DNA of 64,000 bases from Fusibacter_A sp965140735 (GCA_965140735.1 OZ223306.1:2604001-2668000), one strand, 5' to 3'. Positions 25,381 through 34,143 are shown, counted from the stretch's first letter. Numbers and translations: made by a program. The notes: generated from the letters alone by a model not told the origin.

Positions 25381-26455
25381 GAATAGACCTCGTATATGCC
25401 GCATATTTTTTATACTCACCTTCTGACCACTTGAGTCCAAAGTTACTTGAGTCTCTGTTATTCTTTAAGATCCATGACGATTCACAATAGGCATACTTGT
25501 TTTTAGTCCTTTGACTCAGTGCATCAAATAGTGCTAGAATTGCACCTGTCTTCTGTTCCGATTCTATAACACCGATTTCTACTATTTTAAAAGTACTGAT
25601 TTGCTTACTTAAAACCTTATGGTCGATTACAGTTTTTAGAGAAAGGGTTTTCCCTTCTGGGATCAACTCGTTATAATCTGGATACCAAAGCATAAAACCA
25701 ACAGGCTTATTTTCTTTTTCTACGATCAGTAGATTTTCTTCTTTTAGCAGGATTCTAAACGGTTTAAAGAGCTCATAATCCTCTTCAAAGTTTCTTTTAA
25801 AATAAAAAAGATGATGTTTAAAGGCATCATTATTCAGCTCTGTGTAGATTTTAATGTCTCTTTTAAACTGTTTATAGTTCATGGTTCTCACAGTGAACTT
25901 TGACTGTACCCTTTTGAGCAATTTATCTGATATGGGCAATTCAAAGTGCTTCATATCTTGCTTATAAGTCACTAAATCTATAGTATCAAATCCTGCCTTT
26001 ATAAACATTTGGTTATAATATGCTGGATTATAGTTCATACCAAAACTACATGCTTCATCATAATGCGAACTTAAAAAGCCCAAGCCATAGTTTACATGAA
26101 TATTGAGAGACCCCGAGATGGACTCAGCCCCCCATAAGGCACCTGTCACTTTTGTCTCTTCAAGTATTAATGAAAAAGCGACTTCATCAGCTGAAACTGC
26201 CTCAAAGAAACTCATTTGAATGTATGTACTCATATCGTCTACTTGAGCTAAAACCGACCCCATAATTGGAACGCCCTCACTGTAAACAAGTAGGGGTTTT
26301 AGCTTAATGCGCTTGTTGATGGCACTCCTTTTTTTTAAAATGGACAACAGCATGCTTGCCATATCGTCTTTTTTTCTCGGTCTGTTCTTGTATATGGATT
26401 TGTAGAATTTATAATAAATCATATACTCATTTTCGTTTAATATTCGTAAATGCAT
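25373..26455 (-). CDS. YghO-like N-acetyltransferase family protein
   Basis: A 360-residue protein with a GNAT-like C-terminal half. The central SFGMNYNPAYYNQMFIKAGFDTIDL stretch (about 135-160) resembles the YNP-YY...GF signature of YghO-type acyltransferase proteins. The following RTMNYKQFKRDIKIYTELNNDAF and KPVGFMLWYPDYNELIP parts are also typical. Function of the family is unknown; an acyl-CoA-dependent transfer is expected. First gene of the operon: an extended -10 (TGCTATAAT) lies just upstream, with GAGGTG before the ATG. Its last codons overlap the start of the second acyltransferase. Confidence 0.72.
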   Translation of the reverse strand: MHLRILNENEYMIYYKFYKSIYKNRPRKKDDMASMLLSILKKRSAINKRIKLKPLLVYSEGVPIMGSVLAQVDDMSTYIQMSFFEAVSADEVAFSLILEETKVTGALWGAESISGSLNIHVNYGLGFLSSHYDEACSFGMNYNPAYYNQMFIKAGFDTIDLVTYKQDMKHFELPISDKLLKRVQSKFTVRTMNYKQFKRDIKIYTELNNDAFKHHLFYFKRNFEEDYELFKPFRILLKEENLLIVEKENKPVGFMLWYPDYNELIPEGKTLSLKTVIDHKVLSKQISTFKIVEIGVIESEQKTGAILALFDALSQRTKNKYAYCESSWILKNNRDSSNFGLKWSEGEYKKYAAYTRSIHD

Positions 26456-26474
26456 GGATCACCTCATTGACAAC

Positions 26475-26504
26475 ATTATAGCATATTTAAATATAATATT
26501 TGTA
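26475..26504 (-). promoter_or_regulatory. Promoter of the radical-SAM/acyltransferase operon
   Basis: Minus strand TGCTATAAT (-10 TATAAT at 26480-26475) is an extended -10, with only a weak -35 (TACAAA-like, about 18 nt upstream). It lies 20 nt before the first gene, downstream of the kbl terminator, so the operon is independently transcribed. Confidence 0.5.
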
Positions 26505-26607
26505 TGGATGATGAAGCTGATTTTTTATGCAACATTTAATGATTTATATAACACTTGTATTGTTAGATAAAGTATCTTATGCTACTGGATGTGGTTTTTT
26601 GCTATAT

Positions 26608-26648
26608 AAAAAAACAGCTTGCACAAGTGAAAACTTGCCAAGCTGTTT
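26608..26648 (-). terminator. Terminator of the tdh-kbl unit
   Basis: AAACAGCTTG (26612-26621) and CAAGCTGTTT (26639-26648) form a 10-bp stem with an inner AAGT/ACTT pairing. On the minus strand it is followed by seven T. It separates kbl from the radical-SAM operon. Confidence 0.85.
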
Positions 26649-26706
26649 CAGATTCTAAATGATTTTTATATTTTGCTAACTTACCTTTTATCAAACGGTT
26701 TGATCT

Positions 26707-27894
26707 CTAGATTAAGCCCATTTCCTTACCCACTTTTTCAAAAGCTTCAACGGCTTTTTGGAGTTGTTCTTTCGTATGACCAGCAGTTACCATACATCTT
26801 ACACGTCCTGTCCCCTTTGGTACTGTTGGGAAAACGATTGGAGATACGAAAACACCGTTTTCAAGTAATTTCTTAGAGAATTCCATTGATTTAGCTTCAT
26901 CACCTATGATTACAGGTGTAATAGGGGTTTCACTCTTTCCTGTATCGAAGCCTAATTTACCAAGATTTTCTTTGAAATATTTCGCATTGTCCCATAATTT
27001 TAGAGAATACTCATCGGTTTCAATCAACATGTTGACCCCTTCAATTAAGGCTCCCACAGCAGCAGGTGGTAAAGACGTACTGAATAAGATCGGGCGTCCT
27101 CTATGACTTAACCATTCTTTCATGGTTTGACTTCCAGCCACATAGCCACCAATCACACCAAGGGCTTTTGACAAAGTACCGATTGAGAAATCAACTCTGC
27201 CGTGTAAGCCAAAATGATCTACTGTACCTCTACCATTTTCACCTAAAACACCAGAACCATGTGCATCATCCACATAAGTCATTGCACTGTATTTTTCTGC
27301 AAGTTCTACGATTTCAGGTAATTTAGCAATATCACCATCCATACTAAACACACCATCTGTGATGATTAATACGTTCTCGTAATTGTCTCTCTTTTCTTTC
27401 AGTATACTTTCAAGATGTGCCATATCACTGTGTTTGAAAACGGCTTTATCTGCTTTTGAAAGCTTCACACCATCTATAATAGAGGCATGATTGAGTTCAT
27501 CTGATATAATTAAATCACCTTTATCAGTGATTGCTTGAATAGTGCCAGCGTTACAGTTAAAGCCTGATTGAAATACCATAACAGCTTCTTCTCTTTTAAA
27601 CTTTGCAAGGACGGTTTCAAGTTCTTCGTGAATATCCATGTTGCCAACGATTGTTCTAACCGCACCAGCGCCAACACCGTATTTTTCAACCGCTTTAATA
27701 GCCGCATCTTTCATTCTTGGATTATTAGCAAGTCCAAGGTAATTATTTGAAGAAAGATTGATTACAGGGTTGCCATTTAAATTGATTTCTGCTTCGTTCG
27801 CACCATCAAAGACAGGTAGTGTTCTATAGACACCATCCGCTTTGAGGCCTTCAATTTTTTCCTTTAAATACTTGAGTTCATGTACATTCGACAT
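26707..27894 (-). CDS. kbl: Glycine C-acetyltransferase (2-amino-3-ketobutyrate CoA ligase)
   Basis: A 395-residue PLP-dependent alpha-oxoamine synthase, the normal length for Kbl. Key motifs: NNYLGLANNPR (about 50), GVGAGAVRTIVGN, the YVDDAHGSG aspartate, GTLSKALG with the Schiff-base lysine (about 242), and RPILFSTSLPP. It cleaves 2-amino-3-oxobutyrate with CoA to glycine and acetyl-CoA in the cytoplasm. The adjacent tdh makes that substrate from threonine, which supports Kbl rather than the related BioF. AGGAGG precedes the ATG, 15 nt after tdh. Confidence 0.93.
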   Translation of the reverse strand: MSNVHELKYLKEKIEGLKADGVYRTLPVFDGANEAEINLNGNPVINLSSNNYLGLANNPRMKDAAIKAVEKYGVGAGAVRTIVGNMDIHEELETVLAKFKREEAVMVFQSGFNCNAGTIQAITDKGDLIISDELNHASIIDGVKLSKADKAVFKHSDMAHLESILKEKRDNYENVLIITDGVFSMDGDIAKLPEIVELAEKYSAMTYVDDAHGSGVLGENGRGTVDHFGLHGRVDFSIGTLSKALGVIGGYVAGSQTMKEWLSHRGRPILFSTSLPPAAVGALIEGVNMLIETDEYSLKLWDNAKYFKENLGKLGFDTGKSETPITPVIIGDEAKSMEFSKKLLENGVFVSPIVFPTVPKGTGRVRCMVTAGHTKEQLQKAVEAFEKVGKEMGLI

Positions 27895-27909
27895 TTTTAA
27901 TACCTCCTT

Positions 27910-28947
27910 CTAGTCCCATTCTAAAATAACTTTACCTGATTGTCCACTTTTCATGATTTGAAAACCTTCTTCAAACTTTGTATAGTGCATTCTATGCGTA
28001 ATCACCTTTGATATATCCAGTCCTGACTGAAGCATTGCAGTCATTTTATACCAAGTTTCAAACATTTCACGACCGTAGATACCTTTAATAAATAAGCCCC
28101 CGAAAACGATTTTATTCCAGTCCACTTGAGTATCTGGTGCTTGAATACCGAGCATGGCGATTTTACCACCATGAACCATATTTTCGATCATATCATTTAA
28201 AGCAGAACCATTTCCAGACATCTCCAGCCCCACATCGAAACCTTCAGTCATGCCAAGCTCTGCCATAACGTCCACTAATTTTTCTTTAGTTGTATTAACC
28301 GTTCTTGTTGCACCAAGCTCTTTAGCGAGTCCAAGTCTGTAGTCATTGATATCTGTAACAACAATATGTCTTGCGCCTACATGTTTTGCCACAGCAGCTG
28401 CCATCATACCGATTGGACCTGCACCTGTAATTAGGACATCTTCACCAATTAAATCAAACGATAGCGCCGTATGAACAGCATTACCAAGTGGGTCCATGAT
28501 ACTGATAGCCTCTTCGGGAATACTCTTATCGCACATCCAAACATTTGTCTCAGGAATAGAAGCATATTCTGCGAAGATGCCTGTTCTATTAACGCCGATA
28601 CCAATTGTATCTTTACATAAGTGTCTTTTACCCGCAAGACAGTTTCTACAAACGCCACATACGATGTGACCTTCTCCTGAAACAAGATCGCCTACTCTAA
28701 AAGCTTTTACAAGTGACCCCACTTCCACGACTTCACCCACAAACTCATGACCAATAGTCATAGGGACTGGAATTGTGTCTTGCGACCACTTGTCCCAATT
28801 ATAAATATGCACATCTGTACCACAGATTGCAGTCTTTTTCATTTTTACAAGTACATCTTTATCGCCAATTACTGGCACATCAACTTCTTCTAACCAAAGC
28901 CCTTCTTTAGGGAATTTTTTAACAAGTGCTTTCATTTTCGTATTCAT
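27910..28947 (-). CDS. tdh: L-threonine 3-dehydrogenase
   Basis: A 345-residue zinc-dependent medium-chain dehydrogenase. Catalytic zinc site CGTDVHIY near 40 and GHEFVGEV; structural zinc loop CGVCRNCLAGKRHLC (about 98-112); Rossmann motif GAGPIGMMAAAVA near 170. It oxidises threonine with NAD to 2-amino-3-oxobutyrate, used by the next gene. The ATG at 28947 is chosen for the adjacent GGAGGG; the longer frame to 28992 runs into the inverted repeat region. A long inverted repeat sits about 35-85 nt upstream, between this gene and the XRE-cupin regulator gene. Confidence 0.93.
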   Translation of the reverse strand: MNTKMKALVKKFPKEGLWLEEVDVPVIGDKDVLVKMKKTAICGTDVHIYNWDKWSQDTIPVPMTIGHEFVGEVVEVGSLVKAFRVGDLVSGEGHIVCGVCRNCLAGKRHLCKDTIGIGVNRTGIFAEYASIPETNVWMCDKSIPEEAISIMDPLGNAVHTALSFDLIGEDVLITGAGPIGMMAAAVAKHVGARHIVVTDINDYRLGLAKELGATRTVNTTKEKLVDVMAELGMTEGFDVGLEMSGNGSALNDMIENMVHGGKIAMLGIQAPDTQVDWNKIVFGGLFIKGIYGREMFETWYKMTAMLQSGLDISKVITHRMHYTKFEEGFQIMKSGQSGKVILEWD

Positions 28948-28978
28948 AACACCCTCCAAAATCTTATTGTATCCATAA

Positions 28979-29031
28979 AAAATATCGTACAATATAAAGC
29001 GACGTTCGTCCGTTATATTGTACGATATTTT
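28979..29031. promoter_or_regulatory. 19-bp perfect inverted repeat between regulator and tdh
   Basis: Arms at 28979-28997 and 29013-29031 are exactly complementary over 19 bp, with a 15-nt loop. Each arm also contains an imperfect internal palindrome (ATAT-N-GTAC-N-ATAT), so the pair may be two operator sites 34 bp apart. On the minus strand the hairpin is followed by six T, so it could also terminate or attenuate transcription entering tdh from the upstream regulator gene. Confidence 0.65.
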
Positions 29032-29047
29032 GAAAAGTTATGCAATA

Positions 29048-29602
29048 CTATTCTGAATAATAAAGGACAATTACCGCCTTAGTTTGATCCTCGCTGATGT
29101 TTCTATAGGTGTGTGGCTTATCAGGTACAAATATCGCTGCATCGTCAGTTTCTAGAACGTTTATGAGGTTCCCCATCTGTACTTCAAGTTTGCCTTTTGT
29201 AACCACTACATACTCTTCCACGCCTTTAAAATGAGCATCTGATTTGTGCTCACTATCACAGTCCAGCTCAATGACATAAATCTCAAACTTTCTCATGGGA
29301 TCATATGGAAAATAAGTAAACAGTCTATACTTGCCGTCCTCTTGAGCCACTTCATACGAATCTTTTTTTCGAACGATCTTCATTTGATCTCTTTCTTCAT
29401 TAATTAACGATGTGAAGGAGATTTTAAGACCATCTGCAATTTTCCAAATAGTCCCTACCGAAGGATTCGCTTCTCCCTTTTCAATCTGAGAAAGCATGCT
29501 TTTGCTAACACCTGTGAGATTGGAGAGATCATTTAAAGAAAGGTGGCGATTTTCTCTTATCACTTTTAAATTCCCCGCGATTAAACTATTGATTTCTTTC
29601 AT
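29048..29602 (-). CDS. XRE-family regulator with C-terminal cupin
   Basis: A 184-residue protein. Residues 8-62 form an HTH_3 domain (LKVIRENRHLSLNDLSNLTGVSKSMLSQIEKGEANPS seen across this region), and residues about 105-180 a cupin-2 barrel (HFKGVEEYVVVTKGKLEVQMG). Cupin-XRE proteins typically sense an amino acid or polyamine and repress nearby catabolic genes. It is directly upstream of tdh-kbl on the same strand, so control of threonine degradation, possibly through the long inverted repeat after its stop, is likely but inferred. GGAG precedes the ATG. Confidence 0.88.
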   Translation of the reverse strand: MKEINSLIAGNLKVIRENRHLSLNDLSNLTGVSKSMLSQIEKGEANPSVGTIWKIADGLKISFTSLINEERDQMKIVRKKDSYEVAQEDGKYRLFTYFPYDPMRKFEIYVIELDCDSEHKSDAHFKGVEEYVVVTKGKLEVQMGNLINVLETDDAAIFVPDKPHTYRNISEDQTKAVIVLYYSE

Positions 29603-29928
29603 ATCTGATCTCCTATTTCATTTATAAACATTCTCGTCTTACCTTATATTAAGCAGATATAGCTGTGATGTCAACGGTGTTTAGGTCTACTGACAGTAGT
29701 ATATCAATCACATCACAGCCCTGACAAATTTCAAAATATATTTCGATAGCGGTGATCTGTCCTCCGCTTCAGAACTTCTTCTCACAAAAGAATTCGCTCA
29801 CAAATTTGGATTTCACTAGCACGTCGGCGATTTCAAGACTGATAATAAAAACAATTTTTTCAAATCATAAAGGAAGTTGGCATTTTGTCTCAACTATACA
29901 TATTATAACGAATATTCAAAGGTAACTT
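29603..29928. other. Intergenic region upstream of the XRE-cupin gene
   Basis: No gene seen. It contains GCTGTGATGT (29662-29671) with its complement at 29710-29719, enclosing a smaller dyad CTACTG-A-CAGTAG (29687-29699). These could be regulatory sites for the XRE-cupin gene. The right end leads into transposase remains. Confidence 0.35.
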
Positions 29929-31100
29929 ATGAAAATTGATTTCGGCCAAATAGGATTGAATCGTATTTTTAATACACATTTAGAACAACTTAGAGAGGCA
30001 TCCAGTAGAAATTCCTTATAGTATTATGACTCAAATGATACCTATTAATATGGCGGATGATGATCGGTTGAGAGGATTTTTAGATTTAATTGTGAAAGTA
30101 GATTGTGATGCTCTACTTTCAGATATTTTTGTCAGTGATTTCAAACGTTATGGCATCTAACTCTCTAACGTAGTTTGATACACTTCCAAAGTAATGTGGA
30201 GTCAACACAAGGCAGATTAATGCACAATGAGAGCTGTAGATATCGCCTTTAGGTACTCAAAACAAAAACGCTTTGATAAAAGCAATTGAAATTCTCCTTA
30301 GAAACAACAAAGGCTATTGGCATAGATGGTGAAGTATTGTCTGTAATATTGATAATAACAGTTTTAGCATCTATAATTTAGCTCATGTGCCCTCTTGAGA
30401 TATCAATTTAAATCTGATTAAGTGGAATTATTTTACATTGCAGATAGTGCTGCTTTTACAAAAAAATTTCTCGAAAAGACTAAAAACCTAAATGTAGAAG
30501 TAATTACACATATGCCTGACAATATCAAAGAAACAAAAATTGCCTTTGAATACGCTCTAATATATCTTGATGTGCTAAAGATCGTTGAAGTTCCCACATC
30601 TACCAAACCACCAGTATACAGCATACATGAAATTGAATGTACCGATAAAGATATCCCTTTACAATAGCTGTTTGTTATTCTGAAAAATTAAAATTACAGA
30701 AAGAAAAAACTGTTTCCAAACGAGTTTCGAAAGAATTTTAAGAACTTGATAGGCTTTCAAAACAAGCCTTAGATTAATGACCAACCCTTCGCTTCAAACA
30801 ATCTACGATATTTTTCTCTGTACTTACCTCCACAATAACTATTAATGGACAAACCCATAATGGTTATCACGAACCTTTAAGGTAAAATGTCAAAACTGTT
30901 CTGAAGTACTTAGAAATACCTAATGATTTATTTACGAGAGGCTCTATTTAAAAAATGCATAATTTAATCCATTTAATTTTACAATTGATTTAACAGAATA
31001 TGAGTTTAAGAAAATCAGAGAACATTAGTATCAGCATTGATACACTTTTTAGGATACAGTGTTATGTAGACCATCAAAAAGGATATCTTTACTCCCAGTG
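29929..31100 (+). pseudogene. Decayed IS1634-like (IS4-superfamily) transposase
   Basis: Several short plus-strand frames, broken by stops and frameshifts, read as one ancient transposase. Pieces are MKIDFGQIGLNRIFNTHLEQL (from 29929, written here in part), a DLIVKVDCDALL piece near 30100, and the best-preserved piece at 30422-30667 (FYIADSAAFTKKFLEKTK, VITHMPDNIKETK). The last matches the ADSALYT...TRVPETIKEA region of IS1634-type transposases. A later stretch (AVCYSEKLKLQKEKT) matches the segment that follows in that family. There is no intact frame and no clear terminal inverted repeats. Limits are approximate. Confidence 0.65.
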
Positions 31101-31239
31101 AACTAGAAACCCATCTTACAGATCTCCAAGAAAAGTGTCGATCGAATTTTAGATAAGTTAGAGTTTTCCAGTACATGATTGTGGTTGGAAAGAAAAATGA
31201 CTCCAGTTTCGATAGACCACACCGATGTGATTAAAAGCA

Positions 31240-31285
31240 CACAAAAACAACCAAGGGTAAAATTGAGATCTTGGTTGTTTTTGTG
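31240..31285. terminator. 16-bp hairpin, possible terminator
   Basis: CACAAAAACAACCAAG (31240-31255) pairs perfectly with CTTGGTTGTTTTTGTG (31270-31285), loop 14 nt. It lies after the transposase relic and may have been its terminator. Confidence 0.55.
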
Positions 31286-31383
31286 CATGGATAAACATAA
31301 TTTTTTCACATATAAGTGTATTTACTTCCTACTGACTAGGGATATCTTTTTTTCCAATTTACACCTCTAATATTATTGAATTA

Positions 31384-31800
31384 ATGTGTTATTTTGTGAT
31401 TATTACATTTTTTGGTTTTTTTGTATTGACTATCGTTTCCGAATTTGCTATTATTTTCTTGAGGCTTCAATTACAATTTTTTACATTTAAAACAACCGTT
31501 ACTAAAAAAACTGTTAAGAATATTGGAATGGCTAATGGTAAAATCACTTTGTACGCTAAAATAAAAGTGTATACAAATGGTTCGTTTGGACAAATTAAAG
31601 ATTGCTCCGAATATACCACATTTACAGGATTTACATACGGATTTGGTTGGAATGAAGATTATATGACTCATAGAATAGCTTCCAACGGTCAATCTGTTAA
31701 AATAACATGTGAAGGAACTTTAGATTACTATTTGTTGGTGAACAGTGTACTAAGAGTGTATTCTCAACCAATTGAAATGACAATTAATTACTCTCTTTAA
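31384..31800 (+). CDS. Small hypothetical beta-rich protein
   Basis: Up to 138 residues. The first 35 are hydrophobic (FFGFFVLTIVSEFAIIFL) and could be a membrane anchor. The rest looks like a small extracellular beta-sandwich with aromatic and Gly/Thr-rich strands (NGKITLYAKIKVYTNG, TFTGFTYGFGWNEDY). No family recognised. The start is doubtful: the ATG at 31384 has no ribosome site, and a strong promoter lies inside the hydrophobic part (31426-31454). If real, translation would begin at the ATG at 31528, giving 91 residues. A short coding sequence follows 15 nt after the stop. Confidence 0.45.
   Translation: MCYFVIITFFGFFVLTIVSEFAIIFLRLQLQFFTFKTTVTKKTVKNIGMANGKITLYAKIKVYTNGSFGQIKDCSEYTTFTGFTYGFGWNEDYMTHRIASNGQSVKITCEGTLDYYLLVNSVLRVYSQPIEMTINYSL
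31426..31454 (+). promoter_or_regulatory. Strong sigma-A-like promoter
   Basis: TTGACT (31426-31431), 17 nt, then TGC-TATTAT (-10 at 31449-31454) with an extended-10 TG. It lies inside the putative N-terminal coding part of the small beta-rich protein and would serve a shorter version and the small membrane peptide downstream. Confidence 0.5.
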
Positions 31801-31815
31801 AAAGCGAGGTGAACT

Positions 31816-31899
31816 ATGACTATACTTTGGCAAGGCGTTAATGTTGTAGGTATCATTTTTATAGGTTATATAGTCTATAAAATATATAGAAAAATGTGA
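31816..31899 (+). CDS. 27-residue single-pass membrane peptide
   Basis: A very short frame: GAGGTG lies 5 nt before the ATG, and the product is Met plus 26 residues. A hydrophobic core (VNVVGIIFIGYIVY, about 8-21) is followed by a basic tail (KIYRK), consistent with an inside-positive membrane peptide. It follows the beta-rich gene by 15 nt and probably shares its transcript. Similar peptides act as toxins, bacteriocin-like peptides or regulators of membrane proteins, but no homologue is recognised. Confidence rests on the ribosome site and composition. Confidence 0.45.
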   Translation: MTILWQGVNVVGIIFIGYIVYKIYRKM

Positions 31900-32331
31900 A
31901 AAACAATTGATACTGTGACCAAATACTTCTCTTATATCAATTGATTTAGGACACTCACCTAGGGTTAGAATTTCAAGTGAGCCAAGATTAATCAAGCCGA
32001 TACATTATGTATCGGCTTGATTAAATTTAAAACTTTTAATCGTAGAACCAATCGCTACATCTACAGACTAGTTTTTATGCATCACTTCATTGCAAATATG
32101 CTCAATGAAATTAAAACATGCAAAACGTTTAGATTTAGATCCATAGTGTTGACAATTAAAGTTGGATTAGCAATACTGCCATATACGGGATAAGTCTGTC
32201 CTTTTTTTAACACTAAATTTAGTGGTTCAGAAAATAACCTTAAAAATTAATGTCATTTCTTGATTTTGAAGTTGCTAATTGAATTATGAATAAATCAGGA
32301 TAGACTCTGTATAGGCTAGTACATCTCGTGA
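31900..32331. other. Intergenic region with hairpins
   Basis: No gene recognised. It contains a 17-bp perfect hairpin (arms 31988-32004 and 32008-32024, 3-nt loop) that may end the small-gene transcript, and a 9-bp dyad CAATTGATA/TATCAATTG (31904-31912, 31935-31943). From 32040 to 32331 I see nothing convincing. Confidence 0.5.
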
Positions 32332-32341
32332 TTGTGGAAAA

Positions 32342-32402
32342 CCCTCCCTTGTTGTTATCACTCAATTTATGATATAATTTTAGTGATAACAACAAGGGAG
32401 GG
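32342..32402. promoter_or_regulatory. 21-bp perfect inverted repeat enclosing a promoter and the ribosome site
   Basis: Arms 32342-32362 (starts CCCTCCCTTGTTG) and 32382-32402 (ends CAACAAGGGAGGG) are exactly complementary. The 19-nt spacer contains TATAAT (32373-32378); TTGTTG in the left arm (32349-32354) is placed as a -35. The right arm carries the AAGGGAGGG ribosome site of the following gene (TTG start 32410). It is probably an autoregulatory operator; a hairpin in read-through RNA would also mask the ribosome site. Confidence 0.7.
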
Positions 32403-32409
32403 CAATGGA

Positions 32410-34143
32410 TTGAAAGTCAAAGAATTACTCACTGAAGCACCTATTACTTTAGCACCTAATAACACTATTTTAAACGCTATCCATATCTTTGAAACATCTG
32501 ATGCCGTACTTGGCATTCCTGTTGTAAATGACCACAGCCGGCTGATAAACATTGTTACGGAAAAGTGTCTATTGATGGCCCTCTCCAAAGGCGCCTCTTT
32601 ATCTGACACCCTTGATGTGCTCCCCTCAAAACAGCTTGCTCCAATAAATGAAGATATTCTCATAGAAGACCTTCATCATGCTGACACGGATTTATATGTT
32701 TTCGTTGATGGCTTAGGACAAGTTAAAGGTATTCTGGATACGAATGCCCTTAATATTGCACTCATAAAAAATAAAATGCATGAGCTCAGTGTGCTGGATG
32801 CTTTTTTTGAATGCTCTTACGATGGTATCTACATCACTGATGGCAAAGGAAACACCCTTAGAATCAATAAATCCTATGAACGCATTACTGGTCTAAAGCG
32901 CGAGAATTTGATTGGAAAAAATATGAAGACCTTAGTAAATGAAGGCTATATCTCTGAATCTGGTTCTCTTTCTTCATTGATTTCAGGTAAAACAGTTACA
33001 CTATCTCAAACCTTCAAAAGTGGCCGCAAAGGCCTCATTACAAGTACACCTGTCAAAAATGACCAAGGACATATCACAATGGTGGTCACAAATGTACGTG
33101 ATATCACAGAACTTTCTGATTTAAAAAATAAACTTGAAGAAAATAAAACTTTAACCGAAAAGTACCACTCTGAAATTGAAGTGCTCAAAGCACAATTCTT
33201 ACAAACACCTGGCTTGAAAGCGGAAGATCCGAAGATGCTCAAAATTCTAAATCTTGCAATGAAAGTTGCTAAGCTGGATTCAACTGTCTTATTATTAGGT
33301 GAAAGTGGTGTTGGTAAAGAAGAGATCGCCAAATTCATACATAAAAACAGCCTTCGAAGTAACCAATCATTTATCAAAATCAATTGTGGTGCCATCCCAC
33401 CCAATCTGATTGAATCAGAACTCTTTGGCTATGAAAAAGGGGCTTTTACAGGTGCCAATGCAAACGGCAAAAAAGGCCTTTTTGAAGTTGCAGACGGTGG
33501 CACCTTCTTCTTAGATGAGGTCGGCGAACTCCCTCTTGATACCCAAGTCAAATTGCTTCGGGTCCTTCAAGAACAAGAAATTACAAAAGTCGGTGGATCA
33601 CACCCTATTCCCATTGATATCCGCATAATTTCTGCAACAAATCAAGACTTAAGTGAAATGGTTAAAGCAAAACAATTTCGTGAGGATCTATTTTATCGCT
33701 TAAATGTCATTCCCATTTCAATTCCACCTTTAAGAGACCGTAAACTAGATATTTTCCCACTTGCCGATCACTTTTTAGAAAATATCAACAAAAAATACAA
33801 TTGGCATAAGACTTTTACCCGTGATACATTGGATGTCTTCTATGCCTACGATTGGCCTGGCAATGTCCGCGAACTGGGTAATCTCGTTGAACGCGCTGCA
33901 GTTTTAACCAATAACGATCAAATTAAAACAGAAGATTTATCGGGCAAGATTGCTTCTATTGGCGTCACTAAAACGTTGTGCTTTGATGCTGATATTATGC
34001 CCTTAAACAAGGCGATCCTCATTGTGGAAGAAAAGCTTTTAACACAAGCTTACAATAAATATGGGAATGTTAGAGATGCCGCAAAAGCACTTGAAATTGC
34101 GCCTGCGACCTTTGTGCGCAAACGTCAAAGACTCAATGAGTAG
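32410..34143 (+). CDS. Sigma-54-dependent activator with CBS pair and PAS sensor
   Basis: A 577-residue enhancer-binding protein. N-terminal CBS pair (about 1-125: KVKELLTEAPITLAPNNTI, IPVVNDHSRLINIVT, LYVFVDGLGQVKGILD), PAS domain (about 140-240), AAA module (about 265-500) with Walker A GESGVGKE, GAFTGA, LDEVGEL and the RLNVIPI region, then a Fis-type helix-turn-helix (DAAKALEIAPATFVRK). CBS domains may sense adenine nucleotides. TTG 32410 is chosen: AAGGGAGGG sits 7 nt upstream. It lies next to the GABA-catabolism operon and may activate the sigma-54 promoter at 40571 (inference). A perfect inverted repeat encloses its promoter. Confidence 0.9.
   Translation: MKVKELLTEAPITLAPNNTILNAIHIFETSDAVLGIPVVNDHSRLINIVTEKCLLMALSKGASLSDTLDVLPSKQLAPINEDILIEDLHHADTDLYVFVDGLGQVKGILDTNALNIALIKNKMHELSVLDAFFECSYDGIYITDGKGNTLRINKSYERITGLKRENLIGKNMKTLVNEGYISESGSLSSLISGKTVTLSQTFKSGRKGLITSTPVKNDQGHITMVVTNVRDITELSDLKNKLEENKTLTEKYHSEIEVLKAQFLQTPGLKAEDPKMLKILNLAMKVAKLDSTVLLLGESGVGKEEIAKFIHKNSLRSNQSFIKINCGAIPPNLIESELFGYEKGAFTGANANGKKGLFEVADGGTFFLDEVGELPLDTQVKLLRVLQEQEITKVGGSHPIPIDIRIISATNQDLSEMVKAKQFREDLFYRLNVIPISIPPLRDRKLDIFPLADHFLENINKKYNWHKTFTRDTLDVFYAYDWPGNVRELGNLVERAAVLTNNDQIKTEDLSGKIASIGVTKTLCFDADIMPLNKAILIVEEKLLTQAYNKYGNVRDAAKALEIAPATFVRKRQRLNE

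Noticed and set aside
28979..29031. Long inverted repeat considered as a transposon end or riboswitch
   Set aside because: Arms are directly adjacent with only a 15-nt loop, no mobile gene is near, and no known aptamer pattern is recognised.
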